Below, piece by piece: positions 9,825 to 18,357 of a DNA stretch of 64,000 bases (position 1 is the first letter of the stretch; each line of letters starts with the position of its first letter). A program made the position numbers and the translations under genes. Under the pieces are notes generated by a model. It had not been told where the DNA came from. It was given only the letters and a program-made list of their open reading frames with translations, and ran no database searches. Source of the DNA: Bacteroidales bacterium (GTDB lineage: Bacteria; Bacteroidota; Bacteroidia; Bacteroidales; UBA932). The stretch covers positions 1 to 64,000 of the forward strand of contig JAAYJQ010000014.1 of assembly GCA_012522855.1 (NCBI GenBank), written 5' to 3'.

Positions 9825-9828
9825 GCAC

Positions 9829-9862
9829 AAAAAAAGCAGTTCCACCAGAGGAGGAACTGCTT
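9829..9862 (-). terminator. Intrinsic terminator of the exb operon
   Basis: On the minus strand the stem AAGCAGTTCC pairs with GGAACTGCTT around a 9-base loop, and the 3' arm runs into seven T residues. It starts about 22 bases after the stop codon of the downstream exbD and closes the exbB-exbD operon immediately before the asnS promoter. Confidence 0.85.
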
Positions 9863-9883
9863 CTTCAGAAGGCGATGCGCGGG

Positions 9884-10348
9884 TTATTGCCCGCCGGTCT
9901 TTCTGGCGGCATACATGATCTTCAGCGCGGAGCATCGTCTCAGCTCCTGCTTCACATCTGTGATAATACCCATGCGCACATTTTCGTCGGCCTTGATGGA
10001 CACAGTCATCAATTGGCGGTCAGCTTCACTCATTGCATCGCGTTCCGCGGCAATGAAGTTTCGGATGTCATCAATGGTTTTGAAAGAGTCGTTCAGTTGA
10101 ATGCGAGCATCGGTACCGTACTGGTTCTGATACTGCAGGGTCGGGCTTCCAATGTAGATGTAGGAGGCCAGATCCTTTCGCTCAAGTTTGGCGATTTCCG
10201 TAGCTTCGGGAAGTCTGACGCGCACCTTCACTTCAGTGGAGCGCAACTGCGTAGTGACCATGAAGAAGAACAGGAACATGAACACGATGTCCGAGCTCAC
10301 TCCGAGTTCCGGCATGTCTCTTTTGCCGCTTCTTTTAAAACTAGCCAT
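9884..10348 (-). CDS. Biopolymer transporter ExbD/TolR family (second copy)
   Basis: A 154-residue ExbD/TolR-type protein: short cytoplasmic N-terminus, one membrane helix (about 18-36) containing the family's key aspartate (D19 in SSDIVFMF), then a periplasmic domain. In the family this aspartate takes part in proton flow that powers TonB-dependent uptake. It follows a larger exbD gene by 15 bases; the two ExbD proteins probably form a mixed complex with the ExbB encoded upstream. The gene is followed by an intrinsic terminator. Confidence 0.9.
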   Translation of the reverse strand: MASFKRSGKRDMPELGVSSDIVFMFLFFFMVTTQLRSTEVKVRVRLPEATEIAKLERKDLASYIYIGSPTLQYQNQYGTDARIQLNDSFKTIDDIRNFIAAERDAMSEADRQLMTVSIKADENVRMGIITDVKQELRRCSALKIMYAARKTGGQ

Positions 10349-10363
10349 AATCTTACTTCCCTT

Positions 10364-10948
10364 TTACTTTTTTGCTACGTCTTTCGGTTCCGCTTCGGAA
10401 ATTTGCTGAGGAATTGCCTTCTTGACAATCTCCTGCCGTTCTTCGGAAAGGAAGGCGAATTTCCTGCCGAAGTGGGCCATGCTGAATTCGTCACGGAGTT
10501 CGTTCACTGCTTTCAAGAGCTCGTTCTGTACGGCGATGTAGGCCTGGTAACTGGTTCCGCGGTCGTTTTGCAGCGAGATGATGCCCTTGGAAACCCTGTG
10601 GGTCCCGAATCCTGGAATGTCTGTCGGTTCCATTTCGGGAAGATTCGGGTCATTATTGGGATTCGTAAGGAATTCCTTGATTTTGTCCTTAAGCTGACTA
10701 ACAACCATGAGCTGGTCACCGGCAAACAACCGATCCTGTGAATTGATCTTCACAATGATGATATTGCGACGATTGACTTTCGTATCCTGCTGCTCTTGAC
10801 CCTGCTGCGGCATGGGGGGCAGACGGCGCTGTAGGCCGGATTGCTGGTCCATGGTGGAGGTCATCAGGAAGTAGCACAACAGGAGAAAGGCAATGTCGGC
10901 TGTTGATTGCACGTTTATTCCCGGTACTGTTCTGGTATTGTTAGACAT
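10364..10948 (-). CDS. Biopolymer transporter ExbD/TolR family (first copy)
   Basis: A 194-residue ExbD/TolR-type protein with a membrane helix near residues 17-33 carrying the conserved aspartate (D18 in TADIAFLLL), and a periplasmic domain longer than that of its neighbour. A Gln/Pro-rich stretch (PPMPQQGQEQQD) follows the helix. It sits between the small membrane protein gene (10 bases away) and the second exbD. Two unequal exbD genes next to one exbB are common in Bacteroidota. Confidence 0.9.
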   Translation of the reverse strand: MSNNTRTVPGINVQSTADIAFLLLCYFLMTSTMDQQSGLQRRLPPMPQQGQEQQDTKVNRRNIIIVKINSQDRLFAGDQLMVVSQLKDKIKEFLTNPNNDPNLPEMEPTDIPGFGTHRVSKGIISLQNDRGTSYQAYIAVQNELLKAVNELRDEFSMAHFGRKFAFLSEERQEIVKKAIPQQISEAEPKDVAKK

Positions 10949-10957
10949 AGCCTGATG

Positions 10958-11410
10958 TTATTTGTTGGTAATGGAGGCCCTGATGGCCCCGAAGATGATT
11001 GCGCAGAATGCTGCGGCAGCCAGGATGTAGGACATTAGCAACAAGGTGTCGATCCATTTCAGTGCGATAGCGGACGGCATGTCCGCCTCTTTGACATTGA
11101 GCGCGGGAGCTCCGGATGCAAATAGGTAGGCCACGAACACAATCGCGGCGACACCTGCTACAAAGATTCCCGCTTTGACAAGATTCTTCGGATTGTTGAT
11201 GCCCGTAATCACCAAGGTGAGGACGACCAGAATGACCACTGCCGCAACCAGCAGGAAGTAGCCATATCTGAGAAGCATGTTCACCAGGGTCTGGCCCGTA
11301 GGGTCATTGGTGTCAGCAGGCCAACCGGTCGCGAAACCCCAGACCACTCCGGCGACTCCGAGAATCATCAAAATCCAAGAAAGCCATTTAAAAATTTTAT
11401 TCATTATCAA
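10958..11410 (-). CDS. Small four-helix membrane protein in the exb cluster, unknown function
   Basis: A 150-residue protein, almost entirely membrane-embedded, with about four helices (near 9-28, 46-70, 81-101 and 123-143). No known family motif was recognised. It lies between exbB and the first exbD on the same strand with gaps of 32 and 9 bases, so it is very likely made together with the proton channel proteins and may be an accessory subunit (inference). The start MIMNK could instead be the ATG two codons later. Confidence 0.8.
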   Translation of the reverse strand: MIMNKIFKWLSWILMILGVAGVVWGFATGWPADTNDPTGQTLVNMLLRYGYFLLVAAVVILVVLTLVITGINNPKNLVKAGIFVAGVAAIVFVAYLFASGAPALNVKEADMPSAIALKWIDTLLLMSYILAAAAFCAIIFGAIRASITNK

Positions 11411-11442
11411 ATCGATTCAGAAGTTATTCTATCAACCGTAAA

Positions 11443-12267
11443 CTATTTCTTTCGCCCTGCTTGCTCTGAGAGTACGTCGACGAGATCGATGGAAGCGTTC
11501 TCCATATCGATGGACAAGCCATCGATCTGGGAAAGAACATAGTTATAGAACACTTGAAGAATCATGGCGACAATCAGACCGCCGACGGTGGTGATAAGGG
11601 CGACCTTCATACCTCCGGCGACGATGGTCGGGGAGATGTCGCCTGCCGCTTCGATGGCGTCGAAAGCGATCACCATACCGACAACCGTTCCCAAAAATCC
11701 GAGGGACGGGGCCAGCGCGATGAACAGAGCGATCCAGGAGAGGTTGTTTTCCATGAGGCTGATCTGCACGCCACCCGCGGCAGCGATACGCTTCTCGACC
11801 ACATCCAATCCTTCATCATAGTGGTTCAGAGCATCGTAGTAAATGCTGGCGACCGGGCCGCGCGTGTTGCGGCAAATGTCCTTCGCCTTTTCAATACCGT
11901 TTTCAATCCCATTTTCACGCAAGGTTTCCTCGATCTTCAAGGTGAGTTTCTTGGCGTTGGTCTTCGAGAAAGACAGGTACAGGATTCTCTCGATGGCGAG
12001 GGCGAGACCGAGGATCAAGCACAGGACAATCAAGGACATGAAGCCCGGACCTCCCTGAATGAAGTAGGTCTTTACCTGCTGGTGGAGCGGAACATCTTGA
12101 TTGGTCCCTTTCAGAAGGTCTGAAGCGGTCATCTCAACAGGCTCCTCTACGGCGACTTCCTCGGTGGCGGCTGCATCAGTTGCTGCAGGCTGATCCTGGG
12201 CGGATGCGATGTTTGCAGTGAAGGCGAGAAGGCCAACTACTGCCAAGAACATGAAAAACTTTTTCAT
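11443..12267 (-). CDS. exbB: MotA/TolQ/ExbB proton channel family protein
   Basis: A 274-residue inner-membrane proton channel subunit. Residues 1-23 form a signal peptide ending in a typical site (ANIASAQ), followed by an acidic Ala/Glu-rich periplasmic stretch, then a three-helix ExbB/TolQ core. Core helices include MSLIVLCLILGLALAIERILYLS (residues about 76-98) and the block IALAPSLGFLGTVVGMV. It is the first gene of the cluster with the small membrane protein and two exbD genes, and probably energises TonB-dependent outer-membrane transport. The added N-terminal signal and acidic segment are not found in E. coli ExbB but occur in Bacteroidota homologues. Confidence 0.92.
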   Translation of the reverse strand: MKKFFMFLAVVGLLAFTANIASAQDQPAATDAAATEEVAVEEPVEMTASDLLKGTNQDVPLHQQVKTYFIQGGPGFMSLIVLCLILGLALAIERILYLSFSKTNAKKLTLKIEETLRENGIENGIEKAKDICRNTRGPVASIYYDALNHYDEGLDVVEKRIAAAGGVQISLMENNLSWIALFIALAPSLGFLGTVVGMVIAFDAIEAAGDISPTIVAGGMKVALITTVGGLIVAMILQVFYNYVLSQIDGLSIDMENASIDLVDVLSEQAGRKK

Positions 12268-12342
12268 ACTCGTTTTTGTGTTTATAATTAATAAAGTATT
12301 AGATAGTTATCTCTTTAAAATTGTTCCCGGGGGCTTGAAAAC

Positions 12343-12359
12343 CACCAGTTAAACTGGTG
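12343..12359. repeat. Perfect inverted repeat between ansA and exbB
   Basis: CACCAGTT and AACTGGTG are perfect inverted 8-mers around a single central base, in the 124-base gap between the ansA stop and the exbB start. Read on the minus strand it is followed by GTTTTC, so it could be a weak terminator for ansA, or an operator upstream of exbB. Nothing else clear was seen in this gap. Confidence 0.5.
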
Positions 12360-12391
12360 CAATGTACTAAATAATTTTCAATTGACAAAAA

Positions 12392-13450
12392 TTAGATGGA
12401 AATTTCTCCAATCAGATCCTGTCCGATCCAAGACGCGACCCAGGCGTTTCCGGTGCTTTTACCCAGCAAGTAGAAAAGTTTGGCCAGCATGCTCTCCGTC
12501 GTGCTGTCGTAGCCCGGCAAGACCCCGGCACGCTCCAGCGATTTTCCGGTCGCGTAAAGCTGCATATTGACTTTTCCGGCGAGGCACTGGGTCACGTTGA
12601 CCAGGATTTTGCCCATTCCGACCGACTCGTTTACGATGTCCATGAACCATTTCTTTGAGGGTGCGTTCCCGGATCCGTAGGTTTCGAGAATGACAGCCCG
12701 GGTCTCAGGACCGCACAAGATGTTCCGGACGATCTGGGGAGTGATGCCGGGGTGGATCTTCAGGATCGAGACCCGGGTATCGAGGGTCGTGCTGATCTGC
12801 AGGGGCAGATCCCACCGTGACGGCTTCCGGATGGCTGTGGTGTTATACTTGATGCTGATGCCCGCTTCCGCGAGGTTCGGGAAATTCGGGGAGTCGAACG
12901 CATTGAAATTCTCGGCGTTGACCTTCGTCGTACGATTGCCGCGCATCAGGCGGGAATCGAAGAAGATGGCCACTTCCGGAACCAGCGCATGGCCTTCCGC
13001 GTCCTTCGTGGAGGCGATCTCCACCGCCGATACGAGGTTTTCCTTCCCGTCCGTGCGGGGCGCGCCGATGGGGAGCTGGCTGCCGGTGAAGATGACCGGC
13101 TTGCAGAGATTCTCCAGCATGAAACTCAGGGCGGAGGCGGAATAGGACATGGTGTCGGTTCCGTGCAGCACGACAAATCCGTCGTAGTTGTCGTATCGGT
13201 CGCGGATGAGGGTGGCAAGCGCCTGCCACAACTCCGGCTCCACATCGGAAGAGTCGATGAGGGGGTCGAAGGTGCAAGAGTCGATTTTGACGGCGAATTT
13301 TTCGAGTTCCGGGACCTCCCGCAGGATTTGGTCAAAATCGAAGGGCTTGAGCGTCTGGTCGACGGGGTCTTCCTTCATGCCGATCGTCCCGCCTGTGTAG
13401 ATCATCAGGATCGAAGAACGGCTATTCCTGTTTTGTCTCGTGGGTGTCAT
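12392..13450 (-). CDS. ansA: L-asparaginase, type I (cytoplasmic)
   Basis: Hydrolyses asparagine to aspartate and ammonia; 352 residues with no signal peptide, fitting the cytoplasmic type I enzyme. The first active-site threonine is in IYTGGTIGM near the N-terminus (about 17-25), and the second in the family block LHGTDTMSYSAS. A Lys/Asp pair is expected further on. The start overlaps the tatD stop by 4 bases (ATGA type), so the two are probably translationally coupled. Confidence 0.93.
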   Translation of the reverse strand: MTPTRQNRNSRSSILMIYTGGTIGMKEDPVDQTLKPFDFDQILREVPELEKFAVKIDSCTFDPLIDSSDVEPELWQALATLIRDRYDNYDGFVVLHGTDTMSYSASALSFMLENLCKPVIFTGSQLPIGAPRTDGKENLVSAVEIASTKDAEGHALVPEVAIFFDSRLMRGNRTTKVNAENFNAFDSPNFPNLAEAGISIKYNTTAIRKPSRWDLPLQISTTLDTRVSILKIHPGITPQIVRNILCGPETRAVILETYGSGNAPSKKWFMDIVNESVGMGKILVNVTQCLAGKVNMQLYATGKSLERAGVLPGYDSTTESMLAKLFYLLGKSTGNAWVASWIGQDLIGEISI

Positions 13451-14214
13451 ATTCCGAATAAGTTTTTGGCGTTGTTCGTGGTGGTCCGGGCAACCTCCTC
13501 CATACGGATTCCCTTGAGATCGGCGATCCTGGCCGCGATCAGGGGGATGTAGGAACTCTCGTTGCGTTTACCCCGGTGCGGAACCGGGGTCAGATACGGA
13601 GCGTCTGTCTCCAGGACTATCCGCTCCAGGGGAATCTTGCGAACCGCCTCGGCAAGGGAGGCATTCTTGAAGGTGACCACACCCCCCACTCCGATGTACC
13701 AGTCGCCCAGTTTCTGCAGGCGGCGGAAGGTTTCGTAACTGCCGCTGAAGGCGTGCATGCTGCCTCGCAGTTCCAGATGTTTGTGGGCCTCGAGCACGTC
13801 GAGAAAGTCCCCGGTCGCGTCCCGTAGATGGATGTTCACGGGAAGTTCCCGGCGGGAGGCATATTCCAACTGCCACGAAAGCGCCTCCTTTTGTTCCCGC
13901 ATGTACGTTTTGCCCCAGTGATAGTCGAGTCCGATTTCGCCGATCGCGACCACCGGCTCGTCCGCAAAGGCCAGCATCCGGTCGATTTCCTCCTGCCAAT
14001 CCGCTTTCACTGAACCGGGATAGAGGCCGAGCATGGGACGCAGGACATCCGGATACTTTCTGCAAAGCGCAAACATGGATTCCCGTTCCAGGCTGTCCAC
14101 GTCGGGCTGGAGCATCCTGGCGACTCCGGCCGCCAGCGCTCTTCCGATAACGGTCTCCTCTTCACCCCGGAAGGCTTCGTCACAAAGGTGGGTATGGGTG
14201 TCTACAAATGTCAT
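13447..14214 (-). CDS. tatD: TatD family metal-dependent hydrolase
   Basis: A 255-residue TIM-barrel metallohydrolase of the TatD family, members of which act as 3'-5' exonucleases or DNases. Metal-binding residues are visible in the N-terminal VDTHTHLCD, in AIGEIGLDYHWG (catalytic Glu and Asp), in NIHLRDA and in the C-terminal LETDAPYLTPVPHRGKRNE. The length is typical. It overlaps ansA by 4 bases downstream and lies 24 bases after the dprA stop. Confidence 0.93.
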   Translation of the reverse strand: MTFVDTHTHLCDEAFRGEEETVIGRALAAGVARMLQPDVDSLERESMFALCRKYPDVLRPMLGLYPGSVKADWQEEIDRMLAFADEPVVAIGEIGLDYHWGKTYMREQKEALSWQLEYASRRELPVNIHLRDATGDFLDVLEAHKHLELRGSMHAFSGSYETFRRLQKLGDWYIGVGGVVTFKNASLAEAVRKIPLERIVLETDAPYLTPVPHRGKRNESSYIPLIAARIADLKGIRMEEVARTTTNNAKNLFGI

Positions 14215-14238
14215 CGCACGTTGAATAGTCCTGCAAAT

Positions 14239-15402
14239 TTAGTACGTTTTTCCGACATTGGCACAGCATTTCTGCAGGAGGTCCACGGAAATAAAGCCGT
14301 CGCATTCCAGCAGTCCCGTGTACCGGGCGACTTTTCCGTACGGCCATTTCAGCATTGCGCTGAGATCATCGAGGGTGAGGCCACGGTGCCTTTTGACGGC
14401 CATGGCCACGGCTACGATCTCTCGGAGGCTCTCATCCGGGAACTGTTCCCGGTATTGGTTTTCCACCGCAGCTCTGAAGTCCGCTTTCGTACGGATCCCC
14501 GGATTCCCGAATCCGAGCTTGTCCAGGAATTCGCCCAGGTCTCCGATCTGCTGCGCGATGTTTTCCCGGATCAGCAGGTTGCACCCTTGCGACTTGGGAT
14601 CGTCGATCCGTCCGGGAAGCGCGAAGACATCTCGGTCGTAGGACGCCGCGAGCCGCGCGGTCATCATTCCGCCGCCCTTGATTTTGGATTCGATCAGGAC
14701 CGTCGCGCGGCAGATGCCTGCGATGATCCGGTTCCTGCGCAGGAAATTGTAGCGCAGGGGTTCGGTTTGCGGGGGATAATCGGTGACCAGGGCGCAGCCT
14801 TCCGTCTCGGCGATCTGAATGGCGATGTCCTTGTGTCGGGCCGGGTAGATCGCATCGATCCCGGTCGCCATTACGGAGACGGTCGGCAGACCGGCCTCCA
14901 GGGCGGAGACTTGGGCGAGGATGTCTGTTCCGAGCGCCAGCCCGCTGACGATAAGTGGTTTCGCCGTGCTTCGAGCAAGCGCGTCTACGATTCTGGCGCA
15001 CCACTCCCGTCCGTAGGAAGAGATGTCCCGCGTGCCGATCACTGCGATCGCCGGCCTGGAACCGAACACTGTTTCCGGAGAAGAGAAACCTTTGAAGTAG
15101 AGGCCGATGGGGGGATCCCCGCACTCCAGTAGCAGTTCGGGATAGCCTGGAGAACGGATACCGATGAACACGCATCCTGACTGGGCGAGGGTTTCCAGTT
15201 CCATGGCGGCTGCATCGAAAGCGTCCGCTCCGAATTGACCGCTCCGGTCCGCATAGGGCCCCATCGCGGCGCGAAGATCCCGCGCCTCCGCTTCAAAGAG
15301 GGCGGAAGCGCTTCCGAAGGTGTCGAGAAGGTGAAGCCCTGTTTTCGGCTCGAAGCCGTAGATCCTGTTCAGGGCGCACAGGCAGATAGTCTCCTTGTCC
15401 AT
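14239..15402 (-). CDS. dprA: DNA processing protein DprA
   Basis: A 387-residue DprA/Smf protein, which loads RecA on incoming single-stranded DNA during natural transformation. The Rossmann-like core carries AVIGTRDISSYG, SGLALGTDI and EGCALVTDYPP, and there is an N-terminal helical SAM-like region. The C-terminus has a winged-helix module (LTLDDLSAMLKWPYGKVARY), which not all DprA proteins have. No other competence genes are in the window apart from the dCMP deaminase, whose family includes ComEB. Confidence 0.94.
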   Translation of the reverse strand: MDKETICLCALNRIYGFEPKTGLHLLDTFGSASALFEAEARDLRAAMGPYADRSGQFGADAFDAAAMELETLAQSGCVFIGIRSPGYPELLLECGDPPIGLYFKGFSSPETVFGSRPAIAVIGTRDISSYGREWCARIVDALARSTAKPLIVSGLALGTDILAQVSALEAGLPTVSVMATGIDAIYPARHKDIAIQIAETEGCALVTDYPPQTEPLRYNFLRRNRIIAGICRATVLIESKIKGGGMMTARLAASYDRDVFALPGRIDDPKSQGCNLLIRENIAQQIGDLGEFLDKLGFGNPGIRTKADFRAAVENQYREQFPDESLREIVAVAMAVKRHRGLTLDDLSAMLKWPYGKVARYTGLLECDGFISVDLLQKCCANVGKTY

Positions 15403-15462
15403 TTTTCGATAGTTTAAGTGACCCTAAATATCGGAAAAAGGAAGGAGGAATGCAAAAAGGAA

Positions 15463-16512
15463 TTACAGTACGAGCATCGCGTCTCCGTAGGGGCCGAAGT
15501 TGTACTCTTCTTCGAGCGCGACTTTATAGGCATTCATGATGTTGTCGAATCCGCCGAAGGCGGCCACGGCCATGAGCATCGTGGACTCGGGCAGATGGAA
15601 GCCGGAAACAATGGCGTCGGGAATCGAGAATTCGTACGGCGGGAAGATGAATTTGTTAGTCCAGCCGTCGTACGGTTTCACTTCACTGTTTGTCGTGACA
15701 TAGGTCTCGAGGCCCCGCATCACAGTCACCCCGACGGCCACGATTTTGTGTCCTTCTCCCTTGGCCTTGTTGATGATTTCGCAGGCTTCGGCGGGGATGA
15801 TCAGCCGCTCGGAATCCATCCTGTGCTTGGAAAGATCTTCTACATCGACCCGGCGGAACTGACCGACTCCCATGTGCACGGTGATGAAGGCCTTGTAGAT
15901 GTCCTTGAGCACCATTCGGTTGAAGAGTTCCCGGCTGAAATGCAGGCCCGCCGCCGGAGCGGCGACCGCACCCTCGTGGACTGCGAAGATCGTCTGGTAG
16001 TTCTCGTAGTCTTCGGGGGTTACCTTGGGTTTGATCCATCTTGGGACCGGGATCTCTCCGAGACTGAAAAGCTGCTTTTTGAACTCTTCGTACGGGCCGT
16101 CATACAGGAAACGGAGCGTTCTCCCCCGGGAAGTCGTGTTGTCGATGACTTCCGCAACCAGGCTCTGGTCTTCGCCGAAGTAAAGTTTGTTCCCGATGCG
16201 GATCTTCCGGGCGGGATCCACGATCACGTCCCAGAGATGCTGCTCCCGGTTGAGTTCGCGGAGCAGGAAGACCATGATGTCTGCTCCCGTCTTCTCTTTT
16301 TTGCCGTAAAGGCGCGCCGGAAACACCTTCGTGTCGTTGAATACGAACGTGTCCCCTTTGCCGAAATATTGGATGATGTCCTTGAATATCTTATGTTCGA
16401 TTTCTCCGGTGTCCTTATGGACAACCATGAGTCTGCACTCGTCACGCCATCTGGGCGGCTCCTGGGCCATGCGGTCTTTGGGAAGAAGAAACTGAAATTG
16501 CGAAAGTTTCAT
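15463..16512 (-). CDS. queA: S-adenosylmethionine:tRNA ribosyltransferase-isomerase
   Basis: QueA, 349 residues, moves the ribosyl part of SAM onto preQ1 in tRNA to make epoxyqueuosine. Family blocks are visible: the N-terminal [30 protein letters not shown], and [12 protein letters not shown], which carries conserved substrate-site residues. The length agrees with the family (about 350). It stands between the Nudix gene and dprA on the minus strand. No other queuosine genes are nearby. Confidence 0.96.
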   Translation of the reverse strand: MKLSQFQFLLPKDRMAQEPPRWRDECRLMVVHKDTGEIEHKIFKDIIQYFGKGDTFVFNDTKVFPARLYGKKEKTGADIMVFLLRELNREQHLWDVIVDPARKIRIGNKLYFGEDQSLVAEVIDNTTSRGRTLRFLYDGPYEEFKKQLFSLGEIPVPRWIKPKVTPEDYENYQTIFAVHEGAVAAPAAGLHFSRELFNRMVLKDIYKAFITVHMGVGQFRRVDVEDLSKHRMDSERLIIPAEACEIINKAKGEGHKIVAVGVTVMRGLETYVTTNSEVKPYDGWTNKFIFPPYEFSIPDAIVSGFHLPESTMLMAVAAFGGFDNIMNAYKVALEEEYNFGPYGDAMLVL

Positions 16513-16580
16513 ATGTAATAAACGGATATACTTATTGTATACGGAGAGATGCAGGATATTGTTTCAAGTTGGGAGGGCTT

Positions 16581-17192
16581 TCAGATCCGCGCGCTGCGGA
16601 ACACTTCGGCGATCGAAGGATAGGTGTTGAGCAGAAAGGGGGAGAGGCAGGACCGGGCAACCCATACTGCTTTCGTGATGTCTTCTTCCCTTTGCGGGGT
16701 CAGATCCACAGGATCGGTGTAGAGCATGTCGTACCACCAGGTGTGCTTGAGGTGCCAGATCCCGTCTCGTCGGTAGCAATGATCCGTGACGCAGATCAGG
16801 TCCCGTAGGGCAAGCTTGTCCACTCCGGTCTCTTCCCGGACTTCGCGCAAAGCTGTCGTCCGGATGTCTTCCCCTTGCTCCTGATGGCCTTTGGGGAGAT
16901 CCCATAGGTCGTTCCTCCGGATCAGCAGCACATCGCCGCGCCGGTTGGAAACCAAGCCTCCCCCCGCGTTCACTTCCTTGAAGCGGGCGCGGAATTCCCG
17001 GTAGGCCGTCTCGGGATCCTCCGAAGGGAAGTACACCCGCGCCAGCGACTCGGAGTTTTCGAACATTTCCACGATGGCGGAAATATCTTCGTTGCGCTGC
17101 AGGTGGAGTTCAATGGCGTTCGGGTCGGAGAGTGAAGGTTCTCCGGGCGCGCAAAGGATCATGCATCGTTTTTCAAAGTAGATCTTGTGCAT
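16581..17192 (-). CDS. Nudix hydrolase with an N-terminal extension
   Basis: A 203-residue protein whose C-terminal half is a Nudix domain with a perfect box: G-x5-E-x7-REVREETGV starting at KGHQEQGED (near residue 100). The first 70 or so residues form an extra domain with no motif recognised. Nudix enzymes cleave nucleoside diphosphates linked to another group; substrate cannot be predicted here. It is divergent from pyrE, and the two starts are less than 70 bases apart. Confidence 0.9.
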   Translation of the reverse strand: MHKIYFEKRCMILCAPGEPSLSDPNAIELHLQRNEDISAIVEMFENSESLARVYFPSEDPETAYREFRARFKEVNAGGGLVSNRRGDVLLIRRNDLWDLPKGHQEQGEDIRTTALREVREETGVDKLALRDLICVTDHCYRRDGIWHLKHTWWYDMLYTDPVDLTPQREEDITKAVWVARSCLSPFLLNTYPSIAEVFRSARI

Positions 17193-17210
17193 TTTGAGAC
17201 TGAAAATTCC

Positions 17211-17218
17211 TATATTTG
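17211..17218 (+). promoter_or_regulatory. Probable pyrE promoter -7 box
   Basis: TATATTTG, a full match to TAnnTTTG, about 42 bases before the chosen pyrE ATG. A TTTG at 17193-17196 is somewhat too close (14-base gap) to be a standard -33 element, so only the -7 box is called. It supports the pyrE start at 17260 over any start upstream of the box. Confidence 0.6.
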
Positions 17219-17259
17219 TCAGTTACGACAAAGTTAATCAAAACATTTTCAATGGAACG

Positions 17260-17901
17260 ATGGAATCGATAGACAGAAGGCTCGCTGCCGAAATGCTGAA
17301 GATCCAGGCTGTCCTGTTGCGTCCTGAGGAACCCTTTGTCTGGGCTTCAGGATGGCACGCTCCCATCTATTGCGACAACCGGAAGATCCTTTCCTGTCCT
17401 GAATTGCGGTCGTCGGTGGCCGGTTGGCTGGCCGACAAGGCTCGGGAAACTTGTCCCGGGGCGGAGATTGTCGCGGGAGTCGCCACAGGAGCCATCGCGC
17501 ACGGGGTCTTGGTCGCCGAGCGGTTGGGAAAGCCGTTTATCTATGTGCGGCCCAAGCCCAAGAACCACGGTACAGGTTCCCGGATCGAAGGGATTCTGCC
17601 CCGCGGCGCCAAGGTGGTGGTCATCGAAGACATGGTTTCCACCGGCATGAGCAGTCTGTCCGCTGTCCGGGCTTTGCGGGAGGCGGGAGCGGAAGTGCTC
17701 GGGATGGTTGCGATTTTCACGTATGACTTTGATTTGGCCGCATCCCGGTTTGACGAAGCCGGAGTGCCGCTGACCGCGCTTTCGAATTACGGAGCTTTGG
17801 TGGAAGAGGCGCTTGCGGCCGGGTCCATTCAGTCCCATGCTTATGAAGTCCTCCAGGAATGGAGGCGAAACCCCGATACGTATGACAGAGATAACCAGTA
17901 A
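17260..17901 (+). CDS. pyrE: Orotate phosphoribosyltransferase
   Basis: Converts orotate and PRPP to orotidine monophosphate in pyrimidine synthesis; 213 residues. The PRPP-binding loop VVVIEDMVSTGMSS is at 119-132, and the orotate/PRPP-contacting YVRPKPKNHGTG near 95-106. The reading frame stays open upstream to 17185, but that part covers the promoter box and the start MESIDRRLAAEM fits family length. Its last 20 bases overlap the next gene, which suggests coupling. Confidence 0.95.
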   Translation: MESIDRRLAAEMLKIQAVLLRPEEPFVWASGWHAPIYCDNRKILSCPELRSSVAGWLADKARETCPGAEIVAGVATGAIAHGVLVAERLGKPFIYVRPKPKNHGTGSRIEGILPRGAKVVVIEDMVSTGMSSLSAVRALREAGAEVLGMVAIFTYDFDLAASRFDEAGVPLTALSNYGALVEEALAAGSIQSHAYEVLQEWRRNPDTYDRDNQ

Positions 17902-18355
17902 GCGCGGGCAAGTGTCCCGTACACCCTTCGAACTCTATATGATGTTCGTCGACATGCGGAACTTCCTTTCGTTTATTCCGGAGGACAAGCGGCAGGAAGT
18001 CATTGCCGACTACGACACGCTCACTGTCACGATCCAGGGCTTCAAGCTCCGGGTCATGATCAAGGATCGCCGCCCGTATTCCGAAATCAGTTTTATTGAT
18101 GACGGCGCTCCGTTCCAGTTTTCGGGCTCCCTGCATTTCGATGCGGTTCCCGACAATCCTGCCAAGACGGATTTCCACATCGAGTTCCGCGCGGAACTCA
18201 ACCTGATGATGAAGCTTTTGCTCGGCAACAAGCTCCGTGAGGTTGCCGACAAGATCGTGGACGGACTCGTGGCCGTTTCGGAAGGCAGGCTGCCGGAAGG
18301 AATGGACGAAGAAACACTTCGGAGGATGCAGGAGGAATTGGACAAGCGGCAATAG
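17882..18355 (+). CDS. SRPBCC-like (START/cyclase fold) small protein
   Basis: A 157-residue protein that resembles SRPBCC/polyketide-cyclase-fold proteins often found after pyrE in Bacteroidota. No catalytic residue can be assigned. The start ATG lies inside the 3' end of pyrE (20-base overlap) and the stop is 2 bases before the rRNA methyltransferase gene, so all three appear to form one operon. A helical C-terminus (EETLRRMQEELDKRQ) is seen. The fold is inferred from general pattern and context; function is unknown. Confidence 0.75.
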   Translation: MTEITSKRGQVSRTPFELYMMFVDMRNFLSFIPEDKRQEVIADYDTLTVTIQGFKLRVMIKDRRPYSEISFIDDGAPFQFSGSLHFDAVPDNPAKTDFHIEFRAELNLMMKLLLGNKLREVADKIVDGLVAVSEGRLPEGMDEETLRRMQEELDKRQ

Positions 18356-18357
18356 GG

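Noticed and set aside
8478-10100. 540-codon plus-strand open frame
   Set aside because: Antisense shadow of asnS that runs on through the exb terminator and asnS promoter.
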